Below are positions 1 to 8,733 of a stretch of DNA of 39,534 bases, piece after piece. The translations under genes were made by a program, and so were the position numbers. Each line of letters starts with the position of its first letter. Position 1 is the stretch's first letter. The notes under the pieces were generated by a model, which was given only the letters and a program-made list of their open reading frames with translations, searched no databases and had not been told where the DNA came from. This DNA is from Gammaproteobacteria bacterium TMED78 (lineage in GTDB: Bacteria > Pseudomonadota > Gammaproteobacteria > Steroidobacterales > Rariloculaceae). Location of the stretch: NCBI GenBank assembly GCA_002171615.1, contig NHEF01000025.1, forward strand, positions 1 through 39,534, written 5' to 3'.

Positions 1-151
1 CTGAGTGAGTTGCAGGAATATCCATAGTTGCTTTATCAGTCTCAATTACTATTAAAGAATCATCTACTTCTACTTTATCGCCAACATTTACAAGGATTTC
101 GATAATATCGACATCTGTAAAATCACCTATATTTGGGACAATTAAATTCAT
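1..151 (-). CDS. aceF: Dihydrolipoyl acetyltransferase (PDH E2), N-terminal lipoyl domain, partial
   Basis: This is the first 50 codons of the E2 component of pyruvate dehydrogenase, cut by the left edge of the window. The reading frame from the ATG at 149-151 gives a lipoyl domain beginning MNLIVPNIGDFTDVDIIEIL, with the lipoylation motif ETDKAT around residue 40, where Lys40 would carry lipoate. It follows aceE by 9 bp on the same strand, so the two are almost certainly co-transcribed, as expected for E1-E2 operons. The rest of the gene (further lipoyl domains, subunit-binding domain, catalytic domain) lies outside the window. A biotinyl or lipoyl domain of another 2-oxoacid dehydrogenase E2 is the only real alternative, and the position behind aceE argues against it. 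Confidence 0.9.
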   Translation of the reverse strand, partial: MNLIVPNIGDFTDVDIIEILVNVGDKVEVDDSLIVIETDKATMDIPATHS

Positions 152-160
152 TTTAATATT

Positions 161-2839
161 TTAAGTATTTAATGGATTAGTTTTATTTTTATCAATATTA
201 TGATCTATAAAAACTTTATCAAGTATTGAATTATCCAATTTTCCTTCATCGACCAATGCCTTGATCGCTGAAAGCAAGATTGAATATCTATCAACTTCAA
301 AAAACTTTCTTAATGCTTCCCTACCATCGCTCCTACCAAATCCATCTGTTCCAAGAACGATATAGCTTCCTGGCACCCACTTTCTAATTTGATCTGCTAC
401 TATTTTCATATAATCACTAGCGGCAATAAAAGGGCCTGCTTCTTGAGAAAAAACTGATGATAAATAGCTTTGTCTTGGTTTTTGACTAGGATGTCTTGTA
501 TTCCAATGATCTACATCTAAAGCCTCTCTCCTTAATTCAGCAAAACTAGTAACACTCCATACATCAGAACCAACACCATAAGTTTTGAGTAATCTTGACG
601 CTTCGATAACTTCTCTAAGAATAGTCCCAGACCCTAATAATTGAATCTTTAGATCTGAGTCAGTACTACTTAATTTGTACATACCCTTAATTATTTTAGA
701 CTCAATGCCTTTTGGCATTGGAGGATGAGTATAATTCTCGTTCATACAAGTTACATAGTAAAAAATATTTTCTTGATCTTCATACATGCGTTTTATCCCA
801 TTTTGAATAATTACGGCAAGTTCATAATTAAAGCAAGGATCATATACCCTACAATTTGGGATAGTAGTAGCTACAAGCTGACTATGGCCATCTTGATGTT
901 GAAGGCCTTCTCCAGCTAAAGTGGTCCTACCTGCAGTTCCCCCAATAAGAAAACCACGAGATTGAAGATCTGCCCCAGCCCATGCAAAATCACCTATACG
1001 CTGAAAGCCAAACATAGAATAAAAAATATAAAAAGGGACCATGGGCATATTATGATTAGAGTAAGAAGTACCAGCTGCTAACCAGGAACAAAAAGCACCT
1101 GCTTCATTTATACCCTCCTGCAATATCTGCCCTTTCATATCTTGCTTATAATAACTAAGCTGATCAGCATCTTGCGGAGTATAAAGTTGCCCAACTGAAG
1201 AATATATCCCAACCTGTCTAAACATTCCTTCCATTCCAAAAGTCCTTCCTTCGTCAGGAATTATTGGAACTATACGATTACCTATATTCTTATCTCTTGC
1301 TAATGTAGATAAAATCCTTACCAAAGACATTGTAGTAGATATTTCTCTATCTCCGGTTCCTTCAACTTGTGACTTAAATGAATTCATTGATGGTGCTTTT
1401 AAGCCATTAGAATTTTTTTTTCTTACTGGAATAAACCCACCCAGGCTTGTCCTTTTATCCATCAGATATTGAAACTCTTTACTCTTCTTGTCAGGCTTGT
1501 AATAAGCTAAATCCTTTATCATCTTATCGTTAATAGGCAAGCTAAAACGATCACGAAATGCCTTTAAATCCTCCTCTTCTAATTTCTTTTTCTGATGAGT
1601 AATATTTTGCCCCTCTCCAGCCTCGCCCATACCGAAACCTTTGACAGTTTTAGCAAGAATTACTGTAGGACCGCCTTTATGATTTACAGCTCTATGATAA
1701 GCAGAATAAACCTTTATAGGATCATGGCCCCCTCTGTTAAGTCTCCATATATCCTCATCAGTCATCTCTGAAACCATTTCTAACATTGATGGGTCTCTCC
1801 CAAAAAAATGTTCTCTAGTATATGCACCATCTTTAGCCTTAAAGTTTTGATATTCACCATCAAGACACTCCTGCATAGTTGCCTTCAACAGTCCATTGTC
1901 ATCTTTTGAGAGCAATGGATCCCACCGTGAGCCCCATATTAGCTTAATAACATTCCATCCAGCGCCACTAAAAACTGATTCTAATTCTTGAATAATTTTT
2001 CCATTACCTCTTACCGGCCCGTCTAAACTTTGCAAGTTGCAATTTATAACAAAAATTAAATTATCTAACTTTTCTCTAACGGGCATAGTAATTGCACCTA
2101 GTGACTCAGCCTCATCCATTTCTCCATCACCTAAAAAACACCAAACCTTTCTATCATCTGTTGACAGTAACTCTCTATGATTAAGGTAGCGCATAAATCT
2201 AGCTTGATAGATAGCCATCATAGGTCCAAGACCCATTGATACAGTTGGGAACTGCCAAAAATCTGGCATCAACTTTGGATGGGGATATGAAGATAAGCCA
2301 TTCCCAGAGATCTCTTGTCTAAAATGATTTAACTGATCCTCAGTAAGCCTGCCCTCTAAAAAAGCTCTAGCATAAATGCCTGGTGAAGAATGTCCCTGAA
2401 AGAAAACTAGATCTCCTTGATTGGCATTATTAGTAGCTTGCCAAAAGTGATTAAAACCTACTTCATATAAAGTAGCTGAGGATGCATAACTAGCAATATG
2501 TCCACCATACTCAGAACTAACTCTATTTGCGCGAATAACCATTGCCATCGCATTCCATCTTATATAGCTCTCTATTCTTTTTTCTAGAGCCTTGTCACCG
2601 GGATAATTAAGCTGATCAGAAACAGGGATAGTATTAATGTAAGGAGTATTTAAGGACTTATTACTAACTAAATCATGAAGCTGAGGATGCTCAAGTAACC
2701 TACTCAGTAAGTATTTAGCGCGATCTTCTCCATGAGTACTTATCACAGAATCTACAGAATCCAACCAATCCTGTGTTTCATCAGGGTCAATATCTTTACT
2801 ATTAATCTGTGGTGATGTTATTTTATCCAAATGAAGCAC
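161..2839 (-). CDS. aceE: Pyruvate dehydrogenase E1 component (homodimeric type)
   Basis: This enzyme catalyses thiamine-diphosphate-dependent decarboxylation of pyruvate and reductive acetylation of E2, feeding acetyl-CoA into the TCA cycle in the cytoplasm. The 892-aa protein is collinear with gammaproteobacterial AceE (about 887 aa). It carries the N-terminal DPDETQDWLDS block, the thiamine-binding GDGE (237-240) through NCN (266-268) motif, and the late blocks FGMEGMFRQVGIYS and LGTDGFGRSDGREALR. The longest frame starts with GTG at 2837-2839. A TTG at 2828-2830 has AGG eight bases upstream of it and may be the real start; both fit the family N-terminus. With the TTG start, the gene would abut the divergent aminopeptidase ATG at 2831 with no gap. 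aceF follows after 9 bp. Confidence 0.97.
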   Translation of the reverse strand: MLHLDKITSPQINSKDIDPDETQDWLDSVDSVISTHGEDRAKYLLSRLLEHPQLHDLVSNKSLNTPYINTIPVSDQLNYPGDKALEKRIESYIRWNAMAMVIRANRVSSEYGGHIASYASSATLYEVGFNHFWQATNNANQGDLVFFQGHSSPGIYARAFLEGRLTEDQLNHFRQEISGNGLSSYPHPKLMPDFWQFPTVSMGLGPMMAIYQARFMRYLNHRELLSTDDRKVWCFLGDGEMDEAESLGAITMPVREKLDNLIFVINCNLQSLDGPVRGNGKIIQELESVFSGAGWNVIKLIWGSRWDPLLSKDDNGLLKATMQECLDGEYQNFKAKDGAYTREHFFGRDPSMLEMVSEMTDEDIWRLNRGGHDPIKVYSAYHRAVNHKGGPTVILAKTVKGFGMGEAGEGQNITHQKKKLEEEDLKAFRDRFSLPINDKMIKDLAYYKPDKKSKEFQYLMDKRTSLGGFIPVRKKNSNGLKAPSMNSFKSQVEGTGDREISTTMSLVRILSTLARDKNIGNRIVPIIPDEGRTFGMEGMFRQVGIYSSVGQLYTPQDADQLSYYKQDMKGQILQEGINEAGAFCSWLAAGTSYSNHNMPMVPFYIFYSMFGFQRIGDFAWAGADLQSRGFLIGGTAGRTTLAGEGLQHQDGHSQLVATTIPNCRVYDPCFNYELAVIIQNGIKRMYEDQENIFYYVTCMNENYTHPPMPKGIESKIIKGMYKLSSTDSDLKIQLLGSGTILREVIEASRLLKTYGVGSDVWSVTSFAELRREALDVDHWNTRHPSQKPRQSYLSSVFSQEAGPFIAASDYMKIVADQIRKWVPGSYIVLGTDGFGRSDGREALRKFFEVDRYSILLSAIKALVDEGKLDNSILDKVFIDHNIDKNKTNPLNT

Positions 2840-4324
2840 CTAATTGAGTCAAAACTAAAAATATACCAAACAAAACGAAAAGCGAATCTTAAGAGTCTGA
2901 ACGCTTTTGATCATGCCTTATATATTATACCAAAGGAATACGATGATAGCGTCCTCAGTAAGATACCACAGGGTTTAAAATTAAAAAAACTACTAAAAAA
3001 TTCTCAAAATAAAGCAAGTTCTAGGCTAAATAATGATAATTTTACAGGCTTGACTTTATCAATATTTGATAAAAAAAATTCTTTTGAAAATCTAACCTGG
3101 GCGAGAAAAACACTAACACACATCATCAGTGAAAATCCAAATAGTGTTGCAATAATAATCTCAGGAATTCCTAAAAAAGAAATAGTGACTATCTTAGAAA
3201 GCTTAGTGGCTGCTACTGAAGCACTAATTTTTAAACCACCAAAATATCAATTAAAAGACAAAAAAGTTAAAAAGATATATAAATTCAAATTTTTTCAAAT
3301 ACCAACTAAAGTGGACTTATCTTTAGTTAGGGCTCAAGCAATAGGAAATAATATAGCTAGATGGTTTACTATTCAGCCACCTAATAAACTAGATGCAAAA
3401 ATCTATCGCTCTGAAATAAAAAAACTAGTCAAACCATTTAATATCAAATATCAATTTTTTGATGAAGTAACATTAAAAAAAATGAATGCTGGAGCTTTTC
3501 TAGCTGTCTCACAAGGTAATAAAGATAGAAATGCCGGTATAGTAAAGCTTAGCTATAGGCCAAATAAAAATACCAAGCCTGAATTAGCTTTGATAGGAAA
3601 GGGAATAATTTTTGATACTGGTGGTACTAATCTTAAACCCTTCTCGAGTATGCTAAATATGCATATGGATATGGAAGGAAGTGCCGTTGCGTTAGGCTCA
3701 CTTATTTCACTAGCTATCCTTAAAGTTCCTTTTCCTATAGATACATGGCTTGCTATAACTGAAAATAGAATATCCTCGACTGCTTACAAAGCTCAAGATA
3801 TTATAAAAGCACATAACGGAAAAACTATTCAAACTATCCATACAGACGCTGAAGGAAGAATGGTTCTAGCAGATGCACTATCAATTGCCTCTAAAGAAAA
3901 GCCAAAATTAATAATTGATTATGCAACATTAACAGGTAGTTGTGTAGCGGCTTTAACGGAAAAATATTCAGGAGTTTTTACTAATAGATCGAAGGCAAAT
4001 AATTTAATGCTAGAAGCTGGTATCCGAAGCGGTGAGAGAGTTTGGCCTTTTCCTATGGATGATGACCTAGAAGAGCCAATTAAAAGTGAGATAGCAGATC
4101 TAAAACAATGTGCTATCTCTGAATATGGAGATCATATTCATGCAGCTAAATTTTTATCGCATTTTGTTCCAAAAAATATACCATGGATACATATTGATCT
4201 TAGCGCTGGAAAAAATAAAGGAGGTTTAGCACATATCCCAACAGATGCTACTGGCTTTGGAGTAAAGCTTACTGTAGAGCTATTTAAGTCTAAAAAGATT
4301 ACTTCTGTGCTAAAAGATCTTTAA
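2831..4324 (+). CDS. M17-family leucyl aminopeptidase
   Basis: This is a cytosolic two-metal aminopeptidase that removes N-terminal residues from peptides. The 497-aa protein has the usual two-part layout: a variable N-terminal domain (about 1-165) and the catalytic domain. The metal and catalytic residues are visible in KGIIFDTGG (Lys257, Asp262), the Asp280 of MDMEGSA, and TDAEGRMVLADAL (Asp339, Glu341, Arg343), followed by YATLTGSCVAAL. It is closer in feel to the PepB-like, lysine-rich marine M17 proteins than to E. coli PepA, so no symbol is given. No in-frame ATG lies near the start other than 2831, and no Shine-Dalgarno is visible before it because that region is aceE coding sequence. 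Its 3' end overlaps the convergent grxD by 26 bp. Confidence 0.92.
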   Translation: MKHLIESKLKIYQTKRKANLKSLNAFDHALYIIPKEYDDSVLSKIPQGLKLKKLLKNSQNKASSRLNNDNFTGLTLSIFDKKNSFENLTWARKTLTHIISENPNSVAIIISGIPKKEIVTILESLVAATEALIFKPPKYQLKDKKVKKIYKFKFFQIPTKVDLSLVRAQAIGNNIARWFTIQPPNKLDAKIYRSEIKKLVKPFNIKYQFFDEVTLKKMNAGAFLAVSQGNKDRNAGIVKLSYRPNKNTKPELALIGKGIIFDTGGTNLKPFSSMLNMHMDMEGSAVALGSLISLAILKVPFPIDTWLAITENRISSTAYKAQDIIKAHNGKTIQTIHTDAEGRMVLADALSIASKEKPKLIIDYATLTGSCVAALTEKYSGVFTNRSKANNLMLEAGIRSGERVWPFPMDDDLEEPIKSEIADLKQCAISEYGDHIHAAKFLSHFVPKNIPWIHIDLSAGKNKGGLAHIPTDATGFGVKLTVELFKSKKITSVLKDL

Positions 4325-4607
4325 GCTCGCCTTTTTCATAAAGCTCCATAATAATATCACAGCCTCCTACTAGCTCTCCATCAACATATAGCTGAGGAAA
4401 GGTAGGCCAATTTGAAAAAACCTTCAAGCCCTCTCTTATCTCTTCATCCTCAAGAATATTGAAGTGGTTAAAATTAGCTTCTACCGCTCTTAGAGCCGCT
4501 ATTGATTGAGCTGAAAAACCACATTGTGGGAAATCAGGTGTACCTTTCATATATAATAAGATACTTGAATCATTAATTTGCTTTTCTATTCTATTTTTTA
4601 CATCCAT
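4299..4607 (-). CDS. grxD: Monothiol glutaredoxin, Grx4 type
   Basis: This is a small cytosolic glutaredoxin that binds and delivers a glutathione-ligated 2Fe-2S cluster, usually with BolA-type partners. The 102-aa sequence contains the diagnostic monothiol active site CGFS at residues 29-32 in GTPDFPQCGFSAQ, the WPTFPQLYVDGELVGGCDI block that binds glutathione, and a normal length for the family. It is transcribed convergently with the M17 aminopeptidase and the last 26 bases of the two genes overlap. It appears monocistronic: the next gene on this side is on the other strand, after an AT-rich gap of about 110 bp. Confidence 0.95.
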   Translation of the reverse strand: MDVKNRIEKQINDSSILLYMKGTPDFPQCGFSAQSIAALRAVEANFNHFNILEDEEIREGLKVFSNWPTFPQLYVDGELVGGCDIIMELYEKGELKDLLAQK

Positions 4608-4717
4608 CTCTTAAAACCTATTTATAATAATATATTTAATTTGATTGTTTTCTTGATACAGGAGTCAGTATAATTAAATACGATGTATAATTTCAATATT
4701 TTCTAGGGGAGAATTGC

Positions 4718-5302
4718 ATGAATCCACTTAATTCTATAAAAGGTACAGTAATAGCCGGTGTTTTACTTTCAATAATCATTGGAGCCCTAACTATGGGAGC
4801 TAGCCTTAATGTTCCAAGCTTAATTGTTTGGATACACGTATTAGCTGGTATTATGTGGATAGGATTGCTCTATTATTTTAATTTTGTTCAAGTACCTGCT
4901 TTAGCAGAAGCAACATCTGATACACAAGGACCTGGTGGTGGTGCAATAACTAAATATGTTGCCCCTAAGGCATTATTCTGGTTTCGTTGGGGGGCCGTAG
5001 TAACTTGGCTTTCAGGTGCTGCGTATTTAGGACATCTAGGTATACTATCAGACGCCTTTCTCTTAAATGGCGCTAGCTTTACTATAGGAATTGGTGCTTG
5101 GCTTGGTACAATAATGCTATTTAACGTTTGGGTTCTAATTTGGCCTAATCAGAAAAAAATACTTGGTATGGTAGAAGCTTCATCCGATGAGATAGCTAAA
5201 GCTAAAAGAATAGCCTTTCTTGCTTCAAGAACAAATACTTTACTCTCAATACCTATGTTGATGAGTATGGTTGGCTATGGTCATGGTGGTTTTTTTATAT
5301 AG
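4718..5302 (+). CDS. PuuD-type (Urate_ox_N) integral membrane protein, stand-alone
   Basis: This is a 194-aa hydrophobic protein matching, by memory, the membrane domain found at the N-terminus of PuuD-type urate hydroxylases (Urate_ox_N/DUF989). The recognisable stretch is WIHVLAGIMWIGLLYYFNFV (about residues 33-55), with further membrane segments near 10-30, 85-105, 118-142 and 172-190. Histidines within or beside the helices (HVLAG, HLGIL, YGHGG) could be haem or metal ligands. The cytochrome c domain present in full PuuD is absent and no other purine-degradation gene lies nearby, so urate oxidation should not be assumed. A strong AGGGGAG ribosome-binding site at 4705-4711 fixes the ATG. 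nadC starts 10 bp after its stop, so the two are probably co-transcribed. Confidence 0.75.
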   Translation: MNPLNSIKGTVIAGVLLSIIIGALTMGASLNVPSLIVWIHVLAGIMWIGLLYYFNFVQVPALAEATSDTQGPGGGAITKYVAPKALFWFRWGAVVTWLSGAAYLGHLGILSDAFLLNGASFTIGIGAWLGTIMLFNVWVLIWPNQKKILGMVEASSDEIAKAKRIAFLASRTNTLLSIPMLMSMVGYGHGGFFI

Positions 5303-5311
5303 AAGATTTGT

Positions 5312-6226
5312 TTGAGCCTCAAAATAGCAGATCAGTATTTTTCTGAAATAAGTGGCGTTGTATCAAGAGCCCTTAATGAAGATATTGGCTCTGGCGATAT
5401 AACTACTAATGTGCTTGGTGATAAAAAAAATAAAAAATTAAGCTCTGCCGTTATATCCAAACAGGAAGGTGTGCTTTGTGGCTCACAATGGTTTGATGAG
5501 GTATACAAACAAATTGACAAAACAATAAAAATCACATGGCACAAAAATGATGGAGATTCCTTCTCTAGTCAAGATACTATATGCGAAGTGTTTGGTCCAA
5601 TTGGATCACTTCTGACCGGCGAAAGAACAGCGCTAAATTTTATACAATTACTATCAGGTGTCTCAACAAAAACGCAGCATTATATTAATGCCTGTAATAG
5701 TAACGTGAAAATCCTTGACTCTAGAAAAACTATACCAGGGCTAAGAATGGCTCAAAAATATGCTGTCCATTGTGGTGGCGGTACTAATCATCGTCTTGGT
5801 CTATTTGATAGCTATTTAATAAAAGAGAACCATATAAATGCTGTAGGAAACATCGAAAAGATAATTGATTTAGCAGGTAAACAAGCTTACGGTGAATTAC
5901 ATAAAGATTCTTTTTCTACACTCGACTTTGAAGAAAGAGGTGGTCACTGCATAATTGTTGAAGTTGAAAATATTGAACAACTAGAGATAGGACTAAAAAA
6001 AGAAGTGGATAGGATCCTCCTTGATAACTTCTCAAAAAAAGAAATTATTAAGGCAGTAAAACTAAGAGATACTTATAAAAATAAATATATCTACTTAGAA
6101 GCTTCTGGAGGAATAACAATTAAAAATATCCACTCAATAAGCTCTACTGGGATAGACTACATATCAGTTGGAGCGCTCACTAAAAATATTGAAGCAATTG
6201 ATTTTACAATGTTAATAAATCCTTAA
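5312..6226 (+). CDS. nadC: Nicotinate-nucleotide pyrophosphorylase (quinolinate phosphoribosyltransferase)
   Basis: This enzyme converts quinolinate and PRPP to nicotinate mononucleotide in de novo NAD synthesis. The 304-aa protein has the family length and all the characteristic blocks: EDIGSGDITT (23-32), LTGERTALNFIQLLSGV (101-117), DSRKT (136-140), HCGGGTNHRLGLFD (153-166), KENH (171-174), and the C-terminal VEVEN, LLDNF and EASGGI segments. The chosen start is TTG at 5312, ten bases after the stop of the PuuD-like membrane gene. No ATG in frame lies closer to the conserved N-terminus. It is convergent with proC, 24 bp away, and no strong terminator hairpin is visible between them. Confidence 0.96.
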   Translation: MSLKIADQYFSEISGVVSRALNEDIGSGDITTNVLGDKKNKKLSSAVISKQEGVLCGSQWFDEVYKQIDKTIKITWHKNDGDSFSSQDTICEVFGPIGSLLTGERTALNFIQLLSGVSTKTQHYINACNSNVKILDSRKTIPGLRMAQKYAVHCGGGTNHRLGLFDSYLIKENHINAVGNIEKIIDLAGKQAYGELHKDSFSTLDFEERGGHCIIVEVENIEQLEIGLKKEVDRILLDNFSKKEIIKAVKLRDTYKNKYIYLEASGGITIKNIHSISSTGIDYISVGALTKNIEAIDFTMLINP

Positions 6227-6250
6227 ACAAAAATAGTAAAAATATCTAGA

Positions 6251-7039
6251 CTAGTTAAGCTCTTCACTCCGTTTTTTTGCTTGGTTAATTGCTAAATTAA
6301 TACAATCTTTAAAGTCACCATTAGTAAGTACTTCTAATGCTGCCTCCGTAGTGCCCCCTGGGCTTGTTACTCTTTTTCTTAATTCTTGTAAATTTTGCTC
6401 AGATTCTAATGCATAATTAGCAGAGCCATAGACGGTCATAATTGCTAATTCTCGAGCGAGATCCTCTTTCATACCGGCTTGTACTGCTGAACCAATTAAA
6501 CACTCAATAAAATAAAATACGTAAGCAGGGCCACTCCCGGAAATAGCTGTGACAATGTCTATCATCGCTTCCTCAAACCAAATAACACTGCCCACTGATT
6601 CAAGTAACTTCTGAGATAACACCTTTTGCTCTTCATTTACCTCATCAGATGCGCATAAGGCAGTGACACCTTTTCCTATAGTAGCTGGTGTATTTGGCAT
6701 AGCTCTTATAATTGGTAAATTTCCTAAGACATCTTGATAAGTTTTAATTTTTTTACCGGCAACGACAGAAATTAAAACCGTATCCTCTAATGAGTTAAGT
6801 GATAAATCGACCAACAAACTATCCAAAGCTTGAGGCTTTACAGCAATCACAATAATATCAATATCTCTAAAATCAAATAAATCTTTTGATTCAATGCCTT
6901 GATTATTTAAAGATATAACTACTGTTGGATCTGAATCAATAAAAAAGATATTATTTTTTTTAAAGCCAGAACTAAGCCAGCCCCTAATAAGAGACTGCCC
7001 CATATTACCAGCACCTATCACTGTTATTTTTTTATTCAT
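6251..7039 (-). CDS. proC: Pyrroline-5-carboxylate reductase
   Basis: This enzyme performs the last step of proline synthesis, NAD(P)H-dependent reduction of pyrroline-5-carboxylate. The 262-aa protein starts directly with the Rossmann motif GAGNMGQSLIRGWL (9-22). It has RAMPNTPA (112-119), the substrate-site SGSGPAYVFYFIE (167-179), and the signature TSPGGTTEAALEVL near the C-terminus. Length and motif spacing are normal. It starts 27 bp after the stop of the upstream symporter gene on the same strand, suggesting a two-gene transcript that couples amino-acid uptake with proline synthesis. That functional link is inference. Confidence 0.96.
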   Translation of the reverse strand: MNKKITVIGAGNMGQSLIRGWLSSGFKKNNIFFIDSDPTVVISLNNQGIESKDLFDFRDIDIIVIAVKPQALDSLLVDLSLNSLEDTVLISVVAGKKIKTYQDVLGNLPIIRAMPNTPATIGKGVTALCASDEVNEEQKVLSQKLLESVGSVIWFEEAMIDIVTAISGSGPAYVFYFIECLIGSAVQAGMKEDLARELAIMTVYGSANYALESEQNLQELRKRVTSPGGTTEAALEVLTNGDFKDCINLAINQAKKRSEELN

Positions 7040-7066
7040 AAACTCATCCTAAAAAATTCTAATAAA

Positions 7067-8284
7067 TTAATATTTATCTTCTGTTTTATCAATAAAGCAT
7101 GTTATAGCCGCATCGCCAAGAATATTGATAGAGGTCCTAAACATATCTAATAACCTGTCAATACCTAGAACAAGGGCAATACCCTCTACTGGTAACCCAA
7201 CTTGTTCAAGCACCATTGCTAACATTATCATCCCTGCACTTGGAACAGCAGCCGTTCCTATAGAGGCCAAGGTGGCAGTAATAATAACCATCAAGTAGTC
7301 AGAAAATACTAAATCGATAGCATACACATTTGCAATAAATACTGTCGCTACACCTTGCATTATTGCTGTTCCATCCATATTAATTGTAGCGCCCAGAGGT
7401 ACTGTAAATGAGGAAATAGATTTCTTTACATGAAGATTTTTTTCAACAGCATCAAGAGTAATAGGTATAGTGGCGCTAGAAGAAGCAGTGCTAAAAGCAA
7501 AAGAAACTGGTGTTCTCATACTATTTAAAAATTTGAAAAAGTCTCTATTACTAAAAAAGAGCAAGGAGCTATACACTAAAGATAGTTGTAATAGCAAACC
7601 AACCATTACGGCAATGCTATAACTTAATAATGGTAAAAATACATCTGCTCCTTGAATAGCGAAAGTCCTAGCTATAAGAGCAAATACTCCTATAGGAGCA
7701 ATACTAATTACAAGAAACACCATTCTTATAATGACTTCATTTAAGTCAATGAAAAAAGATGAAATCTTACTTCCTTTTTCTCCTAATAAGACTAATGCAA
7801 AACCGAATAAAAGTGAAAAAATAATTACCTGCAATATTTCACCATCAGCCATAGCCCTTATTGGATTATCAGGAAACAGGTTTACAATAACATCTCTAAA
7901 TTGAGGTGGAGATTGAGACTGAAATGAATACTCTGCAACTGCAGAAATATTTACTCCAGCTCCAGGAGAGATAATATATGCAACTAGTAACGCTATAATA
8001 ATAGCTAAAGATGTGGTTAACATATAAAGGAGAACTGTTTTTATGGATATCCTTCTAAGAGCATTTAAATTCCCTAAAGAAGAAACGCCACAAATAATAG
8101 AAACAAAAACTAGCGGAATAACCATAAGTTTCAAGAGGGAAATAAATATTGTTCCTACTGGATACAAAATCCCCTCAACTAAGAAATTAATATTAAAATC
8201 CAAGATGCTACTAGAAATATTGAGAATAATTCCAAATAGAACACCTAAAACCATAGAAATAATGATGCGTTGAGTAAAATTCAT
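7067..8284 (-). CDS. Dicarboxylate/amino acid:cation symporter (DAACS, GltP-like)
   Basis: This is a secondary transporter of the glutamate/aspartate/dicarboxylate family in the inner membrane. The 405-aa protein has about eight membrane segments and the two re-entrant signatures: the serine-rich AFSTASSSATIPITLDAV (first hairpin) and NMDGTAIMQGVATVFIANVY (the NMDGT cation-binding motif). These are followed by ASIGTAAVPSAGMIMLAMVL and GIDRLLDMFRTSINILGDA, where the last Asp/Arg/Asn residues normally coordinate substrate and Na+ or H+. The exact substrate cannot be read from the sequence; glutamate, aspartate, succinate or neutral amino acids are all possible. It is upstream of proC in the same orientation, with a 27-bp gap. 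Confidence 0.93.
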   Translation of the reverse strand: MNFTQRIIISMVLGVLFGIILNISSSILDFNINFLVEGILYPVGTIFISLLKLMVIPLVFVSIICGVSSLGNLNALRRISIKTVLLYMLTTSLAIIIALLVAYIISPGAGVNISAVAEYSFQSQSPPQFRDVIVNLFPDNPIRAMADGEILQVIIFSLLFGFALVLLGEKGSKISSFFIDLNEVIIRMVFLVISIAPIGVFALIARTFAIQGADVFLPLLSYSIAVMVGLLLQLSLVYSSLLFFSNRDFFKFLNSMRTPVSFAFSTASSSATIPITLDAVEKNLHVKKSISSFTVPLGATINMDGTAIMQGVATVFIANVYAIDLVFSDYLMVIITATLASIGTAAVPSAGMIMLAMVLEQVGLPVEGIALVLGIDRLLDMFRTSINILGDAAITCFIDKTEDKY

Positions 8285-8364
8285 TTCATATACTTAATTT
8301 TATTATTATAATTTTTCAAGCTAACGTATTAATTAAAAATAATCAAACAATATAAGGACAACTA

Positions 8365-8724
8365 ATGACCAATCAAGAAATGCCAGAAATAAATATAGAA
8401 TCAGATAACTTATATGAACAAGCAACTTATACAGATAGAAAAATGGGAAGTATCCTAAAGCTTATACCTGTTCATAAGGATGGATCTCGAGATGACTCAA
8501 GAAAAATAATTTTTATTGGTCAAACTCAATTGTTGACACCAGCTGGTGCTTTGCCAATAAACTTCCAAATACCTGATAATTCTTTAGAATCATCTGTAGA
8601 ACAATTTGGGCAATATGCTAATAAAGCCTTGGAAGAAGCAATGAAAAAACTTGAGGAAATGAGAAAAGAATCTGAATCTTCAATCATTGTTCCAAATTCT
8701 GGTGAAGGAGCTCCAAGAAATTAA
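8365..8724 (+). CDS. Unrecognised conserved-looking cytosolic protein
   Basis: This is a 119-aa soluble protein with no signal peptide or membrane segment. I do not recognise a named domain. The central part, MGSILKLIPVHKDGSRDD and then IIFIGQTQLLTPAGALPINF, has alternating hydrophobic residues suggesting a small beta-rich fold. Residues about 70-105 are a charged amphipathic helix rich in Glu and Lys (AMKKLEEMRKESE), which may be a coiled coil. The codon use and AT content match the neighbours, the ATG has AAGG nine bases upstream, and the gene sits alone between two minus-strand operons. It is likely a real conserved gene of unknown function. Confidence 0.75.
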   Translation: MTNQEMPEINIESDNLYEQATYTDRKMGSILKLIPVHKDGSRDDSRKIIFIGQTQLLTPAGALPINFQIPDNSLESSVEQFGQYANKALEEAMKKLEEMRKESESSIIVPNSGEGAPRN

Positions 8725-8733
8725 ATTTATGCT

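Noticed and set aside
4608-4717. TATAAT-like boxes before the PuuD-type gene
   Set aside because: Two TATAAT strings occur, but no -35 at acceptable spacing was found in this very AT-rich stretch, so no promoter is claimed.
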